Numbered from the stretch's first letter, positions 32,996 to 42,342 are shown. The stretch: 64,000 nucleotides of DNA from a bacterium (GCA_024742475.1 JANSYI010000002.1:372001-436000); one strand, 5' to 3'. Program-made: numbers and translations. Notes: generated from the letters alone by a model not told the origin.

Positions 32996-33793
32996 ATGCG
33001 AGGATTTTCTCGACGGCTGATGACCGCCGCGGTGGCTGCCAGCCTCTGCCTCCCCGCCGCCGCTGTGGCCGCGCCTCAGGGGCTACAGGACCCCGACGCG
33101 ATCGCGCACGCAGACGCGGCTGCCGAGGCGGCCGCGGCCAAGGACTACGCTGCGGCCATTCGCCACCTCAAGGCGGCCTACGCGATCGAGCAGGAGCCGC
33201 TGCTGCTGTACGCCTGGGCCCAAGCGGAACGGCTCTCGGGCAACTACCGCGCGTCGATTCCCCTCTACGAGGCGTTCCTCGAGCAGCACCCCGAAGGCGA
33301 GGTCGCGAACAAGGCGAGGGTGAACCTGCTCGACGCGCGGTCCAAAGCCCTCGAGGCGCGCTCGAACGACGCGCCGCCGGAGCCCACGGAGGTCGACGAC
33401 GACGACGAGCAGACCGCGTCCCCCGATGAGGACGCGAGCGAGAACGAGAACGATGGCGACGCCTCTGCGCTGCGCGGCGAGAAGCTCGCACCCGTGCTCC
33501 TCGGAGTGGGCGCCGCCGTCACCATCGCCGGAGGCGTGCTGATGGGACTCGGCAGATCGCGGCACAACGGCGCCGACAGCCAGCCCACCGAACAGGCCTA
33601 CTTCGAGGAGCTCGACAGCAGCCGAACCCTCTACTACGCCGGCGCGGCCACGCTCGGCGTGGGCGGGCTGATCCTCGTCGGCGGCGCGGTCCGCTACATC
33701 CTCGTCGCCAAGCGCGGCAAGACGCCGAAGACCAACGCGTCGGCGATGGTCACACCCCGGGGTTTCGGACTAAGCTTGTCAGGGCGGTTCTGA
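32996..33793 (+). CDS. Envelope protein with TPR-like domain and two membrane segments
   Basis: A 265-residue protein with a cleavable signal (ASLCLPAAAVAA). A helical TPR-like region (residues 32-115) has AAIRHLKAAYAIEQEPLLLY and YRASIPLYEAFLEQHP. An acidic linker and two hydrophobic segments (VLLGVGAAVTIAGGVLMGLG and YAGAATLGVGGLILVGGAVR) follow. The C-terminus ends in GLSLSGRF, very similar to the end of the protein at 60807-61730. The next lipoprotein gene starts 3 bp after the stop, so they are co-transcribed. Function unknown. Confidence 0.85.
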   Translation: MRGFSRRLMTAAVAASLCLPAAAVAAPQGLQDPDAIAHADAAAEAAAAKDYAAAIRHLKAAYAIEQEPLLLYAWAQAERLSGNYRASIPLYEAFLEQHPEGEVANKARVNLLDARSKALEARSNDAPPEPTEVDDDDEQTASPDEDASENENDGDASALRGEKLAPVLLGVGAAVTIAGGVLMGLGRSRHNGADSQPTEQAYFEELDSSRTLYYAGAATLGVGGLILVGGAVRYILVAKRGKTPKTNASAMVTPRGFGLSLSGRF

Positions 33794-33796
33794 TCG

Positions 33797-34666
33797 ATGC
33801 GTAGGCTGGTGCCATTGTTGCCGCTGTTGTTTGCGGGTGGGTGTCTCGAGGAACCGCCGTTCCGCTGCCAGTCCGATGAGGTCTGCTTCCTCGAGGGCTT
33901 CGCGGGGACGTGCGACCTGGCCACCTCGAGCTGCGTCTACCCTTCGGCCGACTGCCGCGGCATCAACTCCGTCGAGGGCTACGTCAACGGCAAGGGGCTG
34001 TGCGTTCCGGCCCCCTCCAACAACGTCGGACCCAGCTCGACCACGGCCAGCTCCAGCACCACCGGCGATGAGAGCTCGGGCACGACGGCGACACCGACGA
34101 CCGCGTCCACCACGAACGATTCGGCCGACGAGTCCTCGACCACGAACATGCAGGTCGACGACGAGTCGAGCTCGGGCAGCGCCGGCGAGTCGAGCTCGGG
34201 GACAGCCACCACGGGTGCCCAAGACTGCCAGGAGTCTCTCGACATCACCGGCGAGGGCAGCGTGACCGCCACCACCGTGTTCAACGGCTTCCCCGCGACG
34301 AACTCCGTCGATGGGTTGATTACGACCTCGTGGTTCTCGACCGGACCCGAGGGCGATGGCGGACCCAGCGTCTACGGCTGGAACGCCGCTGCCGATCGAT
34401 GCATCACCCGCATCGAAGTCGACGACAACTCGGCCCACTCCAACCCCGACTTCCGCACCGGCTACGGCTTCGGCAGCGTCGTCGTCCGCGTCGTTCAAGG
34501 CGAGCGCGTCGTCTTCGAGGAGACCGTGCAGCTGCCCGGAACTCCCGATGGCCCCTTTGCCGTCGACACCGGCGGCGTCATCGGGTCCCGGGTGCTGCTC
34601 GAGCTCAACGCGCACGAGAACACCGAGTGCGGCGGCTTCTCCGAGCTGCGCGTGTTCGGGGGGTAG
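33797..34666 (+). CDS. Lipoprotein with discoidin-like (F5/8 type C) domain
   Basis: A 289-residue protein with lipobox LLFAGGC. A Cys-rich segment (CQSDEVCFLEGFAGTCDLAT) is followed by a Ser/Thr linker of about 75 residues. The C-terminal domain (from QDCQESLDITGEGSVT) shows a discoidin pattern: NGFPATNSVDGLITTSWFS, where substrates are bound, and a closing CGGFSELRVFGG strand. Such domains bind carbohydrates or lipids. It lies 3 bp after the TPR membrane protein gene and probably serves the same envelope structure. Confidence 0.82.
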   Translation: MRRLVPLLPLLFAGGCLEEPPFRCQSDEVCFLEGFAGTCDLATSSCVYPSADCRGINSVEGYVNGKGLCVPAPSNNVGPSSTTASSSTTGDESSGTTATPTTASTTNDSADESSTTNMQVDDESSSGSAGESSSGTATTGAQDCQESLDITGEGSVTATTVFNGFPATNSVDGLITTSWFSTGPEGDGGPSVYGWNAAADRCITRIEVDDNSAHSNPDFRTGYGFGSVVVRVVQGERVVFEETVQLPGTPDGPFAVDTGGVIGSRVLLELNAHENTECGGFSELRVFGG

Positions 34667-34747
34667 CGTCGCCGTGGAGGTCTTCCCGCTGCGCGCCCGT
34701 TCGGGTCGCTCTCTCTTCTTGGAGGTACGGCTCGGGGCACGGCCCGC

Positions 34748-35815
34748 TCAGATCCAACCGCGCGCCTGCGCGAGCACGATGCCGCTGAGCACGAAGACGA
34801 GCGCGACGAGCACGAAGATGATCGTCCGGTAGGCGCGCTCTCTGGACGCAGCGCCCGGATCCTTGCCGCCGACGGAAGCAGGCGCCGTCTCCACCGCCGC
34901 GAAGGCGTCGGCCATCTCGCCGGCCGAGGCGAAACGACCCGCGGCGTCCTTGTGCAGCGCGCGAAGGACCACCGCTTCGACCTCCCGAGGGATGTCGAGG
35001 CTGGGCGCGACCTTGCGCAGCGGTACGGGCGCGGCGTTGAGATGCTGGTCGAGGACCTTGGTGTAGTGGTTGCCCGCGTACGGAACACATCCGGTCAGGA
35101 GCTCGTAGGCCAAGACACCGAGCGCGTACACGTCGCTTCGCGCGTCGAGGGTCTGCCCGCGAATCCGCTCGGGGGACATGTACTCGGGCGTGCCCATGAT
35201 GCCTCCGCCTTTGGCCGACAGCGAGACGTCGAGGCCCGGCTCGGCCATCAGCATCTTGGCCAGGCCGAAGTCGAGCACCTTCACGAAGTCCGGGTTGTCC
35301 GGCCGAGCGACGCGCATGCAGTTCTCGGGCTTCACGTCGCGGTGCAGGATCCCCTTGTCGTGCGCCGACTGCAGCGCCCGGCAGACCTGAAGGACGATGG
35401 GCCTGGCGCGCCGCCAACCCAGGCCCCCCTCGCGGTCGAGCATGTCCGAGAGCGACTCGCCCTGCAGGAACTCCATCACCAGGTACAGCGACCCGGTCGG
35501 GGTAACGCCAAAGTCGCTGACCTCGACCACGTTGTGGTGCGAGATCTGCGAGACCGCCTGCGCCTCTCTCAAGAACCGCTTGCGAAAGGTGTCGTCGCCC
35601 GCGAACTCCTGGGCGAGCACCTTGACCGCCAGCGTCTTGCCGATGGTGACGTGGGTGGCCTTGTAGACGGTGCCCATGCCCCCGCTGCCGAGGATGTCGT
35701 CGAGCCGATAGCGCCCATCGAGGACCTGGCCGAGGAGGTTGCCGACCTGGGAGAACGCCTGCGTCGCCACGCGCTCTCGAGACCGGCTCGGGGAGCTGCT
35801 GGCGTGCGCAACCAT
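34748..35815 (-). CDS. Membrane-anchored Ser/Thr protein kinase
   Basis: A 355-residue kinase. The kinase domain spans about residues 35-300: DILGSGGMGTVYKAT, Lys in LAVKVL, HRDVKPENCM, DFGLAKML and GTPEYMSPERIRG. All catalytic residues are present. A single transmembrane helix lies at the very C-terminus (IIFVLVALVFVLSGIVLAQA), leaving only a few residues outside, so no sensor domain is attached. Convergent with the discoidin lipoprotein gene. Confidence 0.93.
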   Translation of the reverse strand: MVAHASSSPSRSRERVATQAFSQVGNLLGQVLDGRYRLDDILGSGGMGTVYKATHVTIGKTLAVKVLAQEFAGDDTFRKRFLREAQAVSQISHHNVVEVSDFGVTPTGSLYLVMEFLQGESLSDMLDREGGLGWRRARPIVLQVCRALQSAHDKGILHRDVKPENCMRVARPDNPDFVKVLDFGLAKMLMAEPGLDVSLSAKGGGIMGTPEYMSPERIRGQTLDARSDVYALGVLAYELLTGCVPYAGNHYTKVLDQHLNAAPVPLRKVAPSLDIPREVEAVVLRALHKDAAGRFASAGEMADAFAAVETAPASVGGKDPGAASRERAYRTIIFVLVALVFVLSGIVLAQARGWI

Positions 35816-35901
35816 TCGGCGGCGATCGTAACAAAGAACGGACCCGCGTCAGGCTCCCTGGAAAAGAGCGCCTGCGCGGGTCGTCTGTTCGGGCTTCGGG
35901 C

Positions 35902-38900
35902 CTACTCGGCCGGCGGCGGCGCGGCGTCTTCGGGCTTCAGCTCGGCGCCGCGGTGTGCACCCGCGGTCTTGTTGAGCACCTCGGCCTGCGCGGCGTTGAC
36001 CTTCTTGCCGTGATCCATGTCCTCGTAGCGCTTGTCGACGGCACGGGGAGCCAGGCCGGCCTTCTTGAGCAGCACGTCGGGACGGTTGCGCTCGTCCTCG
36101 CTGGCAGCGGCGTGCACGGCCTCGATCTTGGCGAGCAGCTCTTGTTGGTACTGCTGCATCTTCTCGGCGATGCGCATCCGCTTGCCCTTCTCGCGCTGCA
36201 GGTCCTCCTGGTAGCGCTTGAGGAAGTAGCCGATGGTCTCGGTCCGGATCTTGATCGACCCGGTCGGTTTGTTCTCGTCGATGTCCTTGAACGAGAAGTA
36301 CGGGGTGCCCGAGGTCTCCACGATCTCTTCGATGACCGTGTAGATGGGCGCGTCGTGGCCACACTTGAAGCTGGAGAGCTCGAGGGCGACCAGGTTGGGG
36401 TGACGCGCGGTGTACTTGGCGGCCCACACCTTCTGGTTGGTGTTCTCCGAGTAGGAGTTCTTCCAGACGTCGTAGATGTCGAACGGATCCTTGATGAAGC
36501 CGGCCTTGACGTCTTCTTCGAACAGCGGGTTCACGATGTCGTCGTCGATCGGCAGCGAGTGAATCGTGAAGATCGGGTAGCCGAGCTTTTGAAGCTCGTC
36601 GGGGATCTCGTGGTTCATGCCCGGGTCGTTGTGATACGGGCGCGCCAGCAGCACGATCCCCAGACCGTCGGTCTCCTCGAGCTGACGAAGCACCTTGCGG
36701 CCCTCGTCGCGAAGCGAGTCGATGAAGCGCTGCTGCGCCTTGAAGCCCTCTTCGACTGCGGCGCTGTTCTCTTCTTCGGAGAGGCCGAACACGTCGCCGA
36801 AGTAGCGGAGCATCTCGCGCTTGCACAGCTTGGGCTCGCGCATGTGCACGAACGGGACGATGTGCAGGATGCCGTTCTTGACGAACAGGTCCTCCTCTTT
36901 GACGAACGCCGCCTTGGTGGTGTCGGCGCTACCGACGACCGTAGGACAGGCGCGCGCACCGTTGGCCGAGCTGAGCCAGGTGTCCATCGAGTCGACCTGC
37001 GGGAAGACGATGAGGTCGAGCTTGCGCTTGGCGTGCTTCTTCTCGAGCAGGTTGTGCATGTGGGCGATGCACACCTTCGAGGGGAAACACGGGTCGATCG
37101 CGCCCCGCTTGGCGCCCTCTTTGTACATCTCCTCGGAGGTGTAGTCGGAGTAGACGATGTTGCGCGGCTTGATGCCGAGCGCCTCGAAGTAGGCCGAGAA
37201 GAAGGGGTTTTGCGAGTACTGGTTGAGCACCCGCGGAATGCCGATGCGCAGGTTGCCGCGGTTGCGGATCTTCTCCGCTCGCTCGACGGTCGCGGCGCGA
37301 CGCTCGGCCAGCGGCTTGGCCGGGCCCTTGCCGCCGGTGGTCTCGAGCAGCTTGGCCACGCGCTCGCTGCGGTTGAGCCGCTTGAGCAGGCCGCTGACCT
37401 TGTCGGCGTGCTTGGCCATCGCCGGGGGCAGCTCGACCTCTTCAGGCAGCCCAAGGCCGCGCTCGACCTCTTCGGGGTCGTCGGCGACGAGCTCGGGCTT
37501 CTGCGCCTTCCAGATGTCCTTGGCAGCCTTGGCCGCCAGGTTCGGGTAGTCCTTCTTGATCTGGTCGAGGCCGCCCTTGATCTTGCGCATCGACTCGACG
37601 TCTTCGACCTCGCCCTTCTCGCACGTGGCGATGATCAGGCGCTTGGTGCCCACCTGGGTGGTCTCGGTCTTCTTGCGGATCTGGATCAGCTGACCTGCGG
37701 CCATCTTCTCCTCGGCCTCTTTGTTCTCGAGCTCGAGGTCGACGTCGATGAACGTGCGCAGGCACTTGTTCTTGCAGAAGTAGCAGCGGGTGCTCTCGTC
37801 GCGCTTCTGCGAGTACTCGATGCCCGGCACCTTCTCGAGGCCGATCCACTCGGTGCGGTGGCCGCGTTCGTACAGCCGGCGGGCTTCGATGGCCGCGCCG
37901 ATGGCCCCCGACTCACCGCAGTGCTTGTGCACGATGACGTCGGCTTCCATGCCCTTGGACGTGAAGCGCTCCTGGATGAAGTCGACCTGCGACTTCACCG
38001 CGGCGAGGTTGTGCTGCGTGCCGCCTTGCAGGACGAAGCGCGTGCCGAGCTTGGCCAGGTTGGGGATCTGCGAGACGTACAGCCAGATGTTCTTGGGCAG
38101 CACGTTGGCCAGACCGGCCATGATCTCCTCGGGGCTCCAGCCCTGGCGCTGGAAGTCGACGATGTCCGATTGCATGAACACGGCGCAGCCGTATCCGAAC
38201 ATCGGCATCGACTCGGCCTTGAACGCCACGTCGGCGTACTGGCGCACGTCGTAGCCGAAGGTCTGCGCCGTGCCCTGCAGGAAGTAGCCATTGCCCGCCG
38301 AGCACTGCGTGTTCAGCTTGAAGTCCTTCACCTTGCCGTTCTTCAAGATGATGATCTTGATGTCCTGGCCACCGACGTCGCAGACCACGTCCACGTCGTC
38401 GTAGAAGTGCAGCGCGCTCTCGCAGTGCGCCACCGTCTCCACGATGGCAGCGTCGGCTCGCAGCACGTCCTTGAGGATGTCCTTGGCGTAGCCGGTGGTG
38501 CCGATGCCGAGGATCTCGAGCGTGGCGCCGGCGCTCTCCACCTGGCCCTGCAGGTCGGCGAAGAGGTCCTTGGTGTCCTCGATCGGGTTGCCCTTGGAGA
38601 GCTGGTAGACCTTGCAGATGACGTTGGCGTCCTCGTCGACCAGCACGGCCTTGGACGAAGTGGAGCCGCCGTCGATGCCCATGAACGCGCGCACGACCTG
38701 ACCCTCGTGGAAGGTCGCGGGCGTGAACTTCTCGGGCGTGTACTTGTCCATGAAGCTGTCGAGCTCGGCCTTGTCCTTGGCCAAGCCGGACCCCCCGGCT
38801 TTCTTCTTCTCCTCGTGGCGACCGACGTCGAGGTACCACTTGAGGCCGTCGAGGCCCTTGTAGACACCCACGTCGTCCTCCTCGGACTTGCCGTACTCGG

Positions 38901-39735
38901 CCGCACCCAAGGCCGCGTAGTACTGGGCGTTGTCGGGGACGATGATGAGGTCGGCGGGGTCGTCACACGGCGGAAGCTCGATGCCCCGCTCTTCCCAGAT
39001 CGGCGGGATGTTGGCCTTCCAGCAGTCCTTCATCCCCTTGATGTAGGTGTTGGGGCCGCCGAGCAGCATCACGTGCGGCATGAGCGTGTTGCCGCGGGTG
39101 AGCACCGAGAGGTTTTGCTGGATGATCGACTCGAACAGCGACGCCAGAAGCTCGTCGGCGGGCACGCCCATCTTCTGCAGCGAGTTGATGTCGGTCTCCG
39201 CGAACACGCCGCACTTGCCGGCGACGGGGTGCAGCTTCTTGCCGAAGTACTCGGCGTTGCACAGCTCCTCGGGCGGCAGCTTGAGCTTGGCGTTGATCTT
39301 GTCGATGACCGCTCCGGTGCCGCCGGCACACTTGTCGTTCATCGAGGGGATCTTCTTCTTGCGGCCGGACTCGGGGTCCTCCTTGAAGACGATGATCTTC
39401 GCGTCCTGTCCGCCGAGCTCGACGACCGAGTTGACCTCGGGGTGCTGCTTTTCGACGGCGAGCGAGACGGCGTTGACCTCTTGCACGAACTTGGCGCCCG
39501 TGAAGCGGCCGACGTTGGCGCCGCCCGATCCGGTCATGAACAGCCGAGCGTTCCCGGCGGTGACACCGGTGTCCTTCTCGATGTCCACGAGCATGTGCAT
39601 GGCCTTCTCGGCCTGCTTGCTGTCGTGACGTCGATAGTCTTGCCAGACGATGGCGTCGGTGGCTTCGTCGATGACGACGGCTTTCACCGTGGTGGAACCG
39701 AGGTCGAATCCGATGCGGAACTTCAGGTCGCTCAT
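35902..39735 (-). CDS. Double BadF/HgdC-type CoA-dehydratase activase with DUF2229 domain
   Basis: A 1277-residue fusion. The first ASKHA ATPase (FRIGFDLGSTTVKAVVIDE) has the Fe-S cysteines C136 (CAGGTG) and C175 (CGVFAETD). A second ATPase (MGIDGGSTSSKAVLVDE) has C478 (CSAGNGYFL) and C517 (GCAVFMQSD). A zinc-ribbon-like C651-C654-C658 cluster (RCYFCKNKC) and a DUF2229/HgdB-like C-terminal region (DPCFPSKVCIAHMHNLL, ARPYHNDPG, FKCGHDAP) follow. Activases of this class use ATP to inject a low-potential electron into a partner 2-hydroxyacyl-CoA dehydratase or benzoyl-CoA reductase. The likely partner is encoded at 54588-56387; both genes share an operator array. Confidence 0.93.
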   Translation of the reverse strand: MSDLKFRIGFDLGSTTVKAVVIDEATDAIVWQDYRRHDSKQAEKAMHMLVDIEKDTGVTAGNARLFMTGSGGANVGRFTGAKFVQEVNAVSLAVEKQHPEVNSVVELGGQDAKIIVFKEDPESGRKKKIPSMNDKCAGGTGAVIDKINAKLKLPPEELCNAEYFGKKLHPVAGKCGVFAETDINSLQKMGVPADELLASLFESIIQQNLSVLTRGNTLMPHVMLLGGPNTYIKGMKDCWKANIPPIWEERGIELPPCDDPADLIIVPDNAQYYAALGAAEYGKSEEDDVGVYKGLDGLKWYLDVGRHEEKKKAGGSGLAKDKAELDSFMDKYTPEKFTPATFHEGQVVRAFMGIDGGSTSSKAVLVDEDANVICKVYQLSKGNPIEDTKDLFADLQGQVESAGATLEILGIGTTGYAKDILKDVLRADAAIVETVAHCESALHFYDDVDVVCDVGGQDIKIIILKNGKVKDFKLNTQCSAGNGYFLQGTAQTFGYDVRQYADVAFKAESMPMFGYGCAVFMQSDIVDFQRQGWSPEEIMAGLANVLPKNIWLYVSQIPNLAKLGTRFVLQGGTQHNLAAVKSQVDFIQERFTSKGMEADVIVHKHCGESGAIGAAIEARRLYERGHRTEWIGLEKVPGIEYSQKRDESTRCYFCKNKCLRTFIDVDLELENKEAEEKMAAGQLIQIRKKTETTQVGTKRLIIATCEKGEVEDVESMRKIKGGLDQIKKDYPNLAAKAAKDIWKAQKPELVADDPEEVERGLGLPEEVELPPAMAKHADKVSGLLKRLNRSERVAKLLETTGGKGPAKPLAERRAATVERAEKIRNRGNLRIGIPRVLNQYSQNPFFSAYFEALGIKPRNIVYSDYTSEEMYKEGAKRGAIDPCFPSKVCIAHMHNLLEKKHAKRKLDLIVFPQVDSMDTWLSSANGARACPTVVGSADTTKAAFVKEEDLFVKNGILHIVPFVHMREPKLCKREMLRYFGDVFGLSEEENSAAVEEGFKAQQRFIDSLRDEGRKVLRQLEETDGLGIVLLARPYHNDPGMNHEIPDELQKLGYPIFTIHSLPIDDDIVNPLFEEDVKAGFIKDPFDIYDVWKNSYSENTNQKVWAAKYTARHPNLVALELSSFKCGHDAPIYTVIEEIVETSGTPYFSFKDIDENKPTGSIKIRTETIGYFLKRYQEDLQREKGKRMRIAEKMQQYQQELLAKIEAVHAAASEDERNRPDVLLKKAGLAPRAVDKRYEDMDHGKKVNAAQAEVLNKTAGAHRGAELKPEDAAPPPAE

Positions 39736-39763
39736 GCGTGGGTCCGTGTGCGAGAGTTCTGGG

Positions 39764-39795
39764 TGACACCCGTGTCACTGACACCCGTGTCAGTG
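39764..39795. promoter_or_regulatory. Operator array of the CoA-activase gene
   Basis: Two adjacent palindromes TGACACCCGTGTCA (39764-39777 and 39779-39792) with a 15-bp period. The second lies inside a perfect 20-mer CACTGACACCCGTGTCAGTG (39776-39795; 9-bp arms, 2-nt spacer). It sits 29 bp before the start codon and matches 56434-56465. Confidence 0.85.
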
Positions 39796-39921
39796 AACTT
39801 CGACCGGGTTTTCGCACGGGGCTGAGGCGGGCGCAAGTTCGGGTTTCGTGCGGCCCCGGGCCAGTTCTAGGTCTGGCGCAAAATGCGCTGGATACTGAGC
39901 TCCTCGCTTCGCACATTGTCC

Positions 39922-39951
39922 TCGACATCAATTCTACTCACAGGTAGAATT
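39922..39951 (+). promoter_or_regulatory. Strong sigma70-like promoter overlapped by an operator palindrome
   Basis: -35 TCGACA (39922-39927), 17-bp spacer, -10 TAGAAT (39945-39950). The perfect inverted repeat AATTCTAC-TCACAG-GTAGAATT (39930-39951) covers the spacer and the -10 hexamer, so a bound protein would block RNA polymerase. The desaturase-fusion ATG is 17 nt downstream. Confidence 0.8.
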
Positions 39952-39968
39952 TGTCCCGAGCTCGAGCG

Positions 39969-41828
39969 ATGGCCATCACTGCAAACGCCGCGGCGCGCGA
40001 CGTCCTGTCCCGCATCACCGAGGACCCCAGGCTCCGGGCCCTCGAGGCCCTCCCCGTCATCCCCCCGGTCAACCTCGGCCTCGCGCTCGGGGTGTGGGCG
40101 GTCTTTCTCGGCAGCTCCGCCGCCTATCTCCAGGGGTGGCTGCCTCTGCCGGTCACCATCGTGCTCAGCGCGATCGCCATCTACGCATCGTTCACGCCGC
40201 TGCACGACGCGACGCATCGCGCGGTGTCCTCGAACGCGTTCGTCAACGATCTCATCGGGACGATCTCCGCCACGCTGCTCATCCCTTGTCTGTCGACGGG
40301 TGTGTATCGACTCCTTCACCTCGAGCATCACCGCTGGGCCGGTGACGTCGAGCGCGACCCCGACACGCCGCTCGTGCACACCCGGTGGCCTTGGCTGCCC
40401 TTCGCCCTCGCCGCGCCGGAGCTCGTGTGGGCGTGGTGGTGGATTCGAAAGCTCTGGCCGCAACGCACAGCGAACGAGCGGCTGGCGTTCTTCGTCTCGC
40501 TCGGCGCCCACATCGCGCTGACGGTCGGCATGCTGCTCTCGCCGTACCGCTGGGAGTTCGTGCTGCTGTACATGATCCCGCAGAAGCTCGGCATCATGCT
40601 CGTCGCCTACAGCTTCGCGCACATCCAGCACCCCGAGGGTGTGGACTGGAAGAAGGCACCGCTCCTGTCCACGGGGGTCATCACGACCAAACCGCGTGGC
40701 CTGATGACGTGGTTGATGCTCGGACAGAACGACCATCACATCCACCACCTCATCCCGCACATCCCCTGGCACCGCTACCGACACGTGTGGGAGCTGGGTG
40801 ATCGCGTGCTGGACGAGCAGACCCTGGCCGAGCGTGGGTTCTTCCGGGGCTACGACGAGGCAACGGTCGCCCGCGCGCGGGTCTGCCTCGACGCGCGGGT
40901 GCAGACGATTCGAGACGTGGCGCGGGACGTTCGAGCGATCACCTTCGCGCCGGCACCGGGCACCCACTTTCCTGCGTTCGAGGCGGGGGCACATGTCGAT
41001 GTGCACCTCCCCAGCGGGCTCGTTCGCCAGTACTCGCTGTGCAACAGCCCGACGGATCCCGACAGCTACGAGATCGCAGTCAAGCTCGACACGCATGGCC
41101 GAGGCGGCTCGGCCGAGGTCCACGCGGCCCTTCGCGAGGGCACGCGGCTCACGCTCGGCGCGCCGCGCAACCTCTTTCGCCTCGACCCCGCGGCCAGCGA
41201 GGTGGTCTTGGCGGCAGGAGGCATCGGTGTCACGCCGCTGCTGTCGATGAGCCACGCCCTGCACGAATCGGGCGCAGCCTTCCGCCTGCACATCTACGCG
41301 CGAAGCTCCGCCGACGTCCCCTTCGGTGCCGAACTCGACACCCTCGCCTTTGCCGAGAAGATCTCCACGCACCTCGACAGCGAGGGCCAGCCGGGCTTCG
41401 ACGCCGACCGAGATGTCGGCCCGTACCGCGAGGGCCGCCAACTCTATCTGTGTGGACCCGCGGGCTTCATGAACGCGGTCCGAGCGGCCGCGACCGCCCT
41501 CGGGTGGCCCGAGTCCGCGGTCCACTCCGAGTCCTTCGGCGCGGACGTCTCGGGCGCCGCCGAGAACCGCCCCTTCGAGCTCGAGCTGCGTCGGTCGAAA
41601 GTGCGGCTGCCGGTCGCTGCAGACGAGACCATCCTCGACGCGTTGCGCACTCGAGGAATCGAGGTCCCCACCGCATGTCTGCAAGGGGTGTGCGGGCGCT
41701 GCGTCACGCCGGTACTCGAGGGCGAGGTCGAGCACCGCGACGCCGTCCTCACCCCCGCGCAGCGCTGCGAGCAGATGTGTCTGTGCGTCTCGCGAGCCCG
41801 CGAGCAGCGTTTGGTGCTCGACCTCTGA
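39969..41828 (+). CDS. Fatty-acid desaturase / FNR-type reductase / 2Fe-2S ferredoxin fusion
   Basis: A 619-residue self-contained redox enzyme from ATG 39969. The membrane-bound desaturase part has three di-iron His boxes: HDATH (79-83), HLEHH (117-121) and HHIHH (256-260), between hydrophobic segments. A flavin reductase (RQYSLCNSP flavin site, GGIGVTPLLSM nucleotide site) and a C-terminal plant-type ferredoxin with C570, C575, C578 and C604 or C606 follow. Electrons would flow NAD(P)H to flavin to 2Fe-2S to di-iron within one chain. It could desaturate or hydroxylate lipids. A palindrome over its promoter indicates repression. Confidence 0.92.
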   Translation: MAITANAAARDVLSRITEDPRLRALEALPVIPPVNLGLALGVWAVFLGSSAAYLQGWLPLPVTIVLSAIAIYASFTPLHDATHRAVSSNAFVNDLIGTISATLLIPCLSTGVYRLLHLEHHRWAGDVERDPDTPLVHTRWPWLPFALAAPELVWAWWWIRKLWPQRTANERLAFFVSLGAHIALTVGMLLSPYRWEFVLLYMIPQKLGIMLVAYSFAHIQHPEGVDWKKAPLLSTGVITTKPRGLMTWLMLGQNDHHIHHLIPHIPWHRYRHVWELGDRVLDEQTLAERGFFRGYDEATVARARVCLDARVQTIRDVARDVRAITFAPAPGTHFPAFEAGAHVDVHLPSGLVRQYSLCNSPTDPDSYEIAVKLDTHGRGGSAEVHAALREGTRLTLGAPRNLFRLDPAASEVVLAAGGIGVTPLLSMSHALHESGAAFRLHIYARSSADVPFGAELDTLAFAEKISTHLDSEGQPGFDADRDVGPYREGRQLYLCGPAGFMNAVRAAATALGWPESAVHSESFGADVSGAAENRPFELELRRSKVRLPVAADETILDALRTRGIEVPTACLQGVCGRCVTPVLEGEVEHRDAVLTPAQRCEQMCLCVSRAREQRLVLDL

Positions 41829-41854
41829 GAGGAGCCTGTCACCCTCAATGGCAC

Positions 41855-42337
41855 ATGGACCCCCGATCGGCTGCCTTCGCCCTGCTCGCCTGCCTCCCGC
41901 TCGTCCCCGGATGCAACACCTCGACGTGCACGCTCGTCGGGTGCTCTGGCGGCAGCGCGCAGCTCATCGTGCTCGGACCCAACTGGGGCGCGCTCGAGCC
42001 GGTCGAGCATCGGCTCGACGTCAGCCTCGACGACACGAGCTTCACGGTCAGCTGCGACATCGCCCAGCAAACGTGCGACGGCCCGGTCGTGCGCAGCGGT
42101 GACCTGCCGCTTTCCGTGTTCATCCGCGGCGAGGGGCAGATCGTCATCGACATCGGCGACGAGTTCGGCTCCAGCGACGCCCTGCCCGACGACTACGCCG
42201 TCACCGTCACCCGCGCGGGCACCGTCGTCACCGACGACTCCGGGTCGTTCGTGTACACGCAGACGCGGCCCAACGGCCCCGACTGCGAGCCGGTGTGCCG
42301 GAGCACCGACGGCGCGTTCGTGATGGTCGAGGCTTGA
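41855..42337 (+). CDS. Small lipoprotein
   Basis: A 160-residue protein from ATG 41855, 26 bp after the desaturase fusion. The signal ends in LVPGC. The mature part is strand-rich with paired cysteines (CTLVGC, SCDIAQQTC, CEPVCRS), resembling a single Ig-like or lipocalin-sized domain; no family recognised. It may share the desaturase transcript. Confidence 0.78.
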   Translation: MDPRSAAFALLACLPLVPGCNTSTCTLVGCSGGSAQLIVLGPNWGALEPVEHRLDVSLDDTSFTVSCDIAQQTCDGPVVRSGDLPLSVFIRGEGQIVIDIGDEFGSSDALPDDYAVTVTRAGTVVTDDSGSFVYTQTRPNGPDCEPVCRSTDGAFVMVEA

Positions 42338-42342
42338 GGGAC

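Noticed and set aside
35953-39825. 1290-codon open frame on the plus strand opposite the CoA-activase gene
   Set aside because: It mirrors the codon bias of the real minus-strand gene (G/C third positions create stop-free antisense frames). It has no recognisable motif, whereas the minus strand has intact activase domains.
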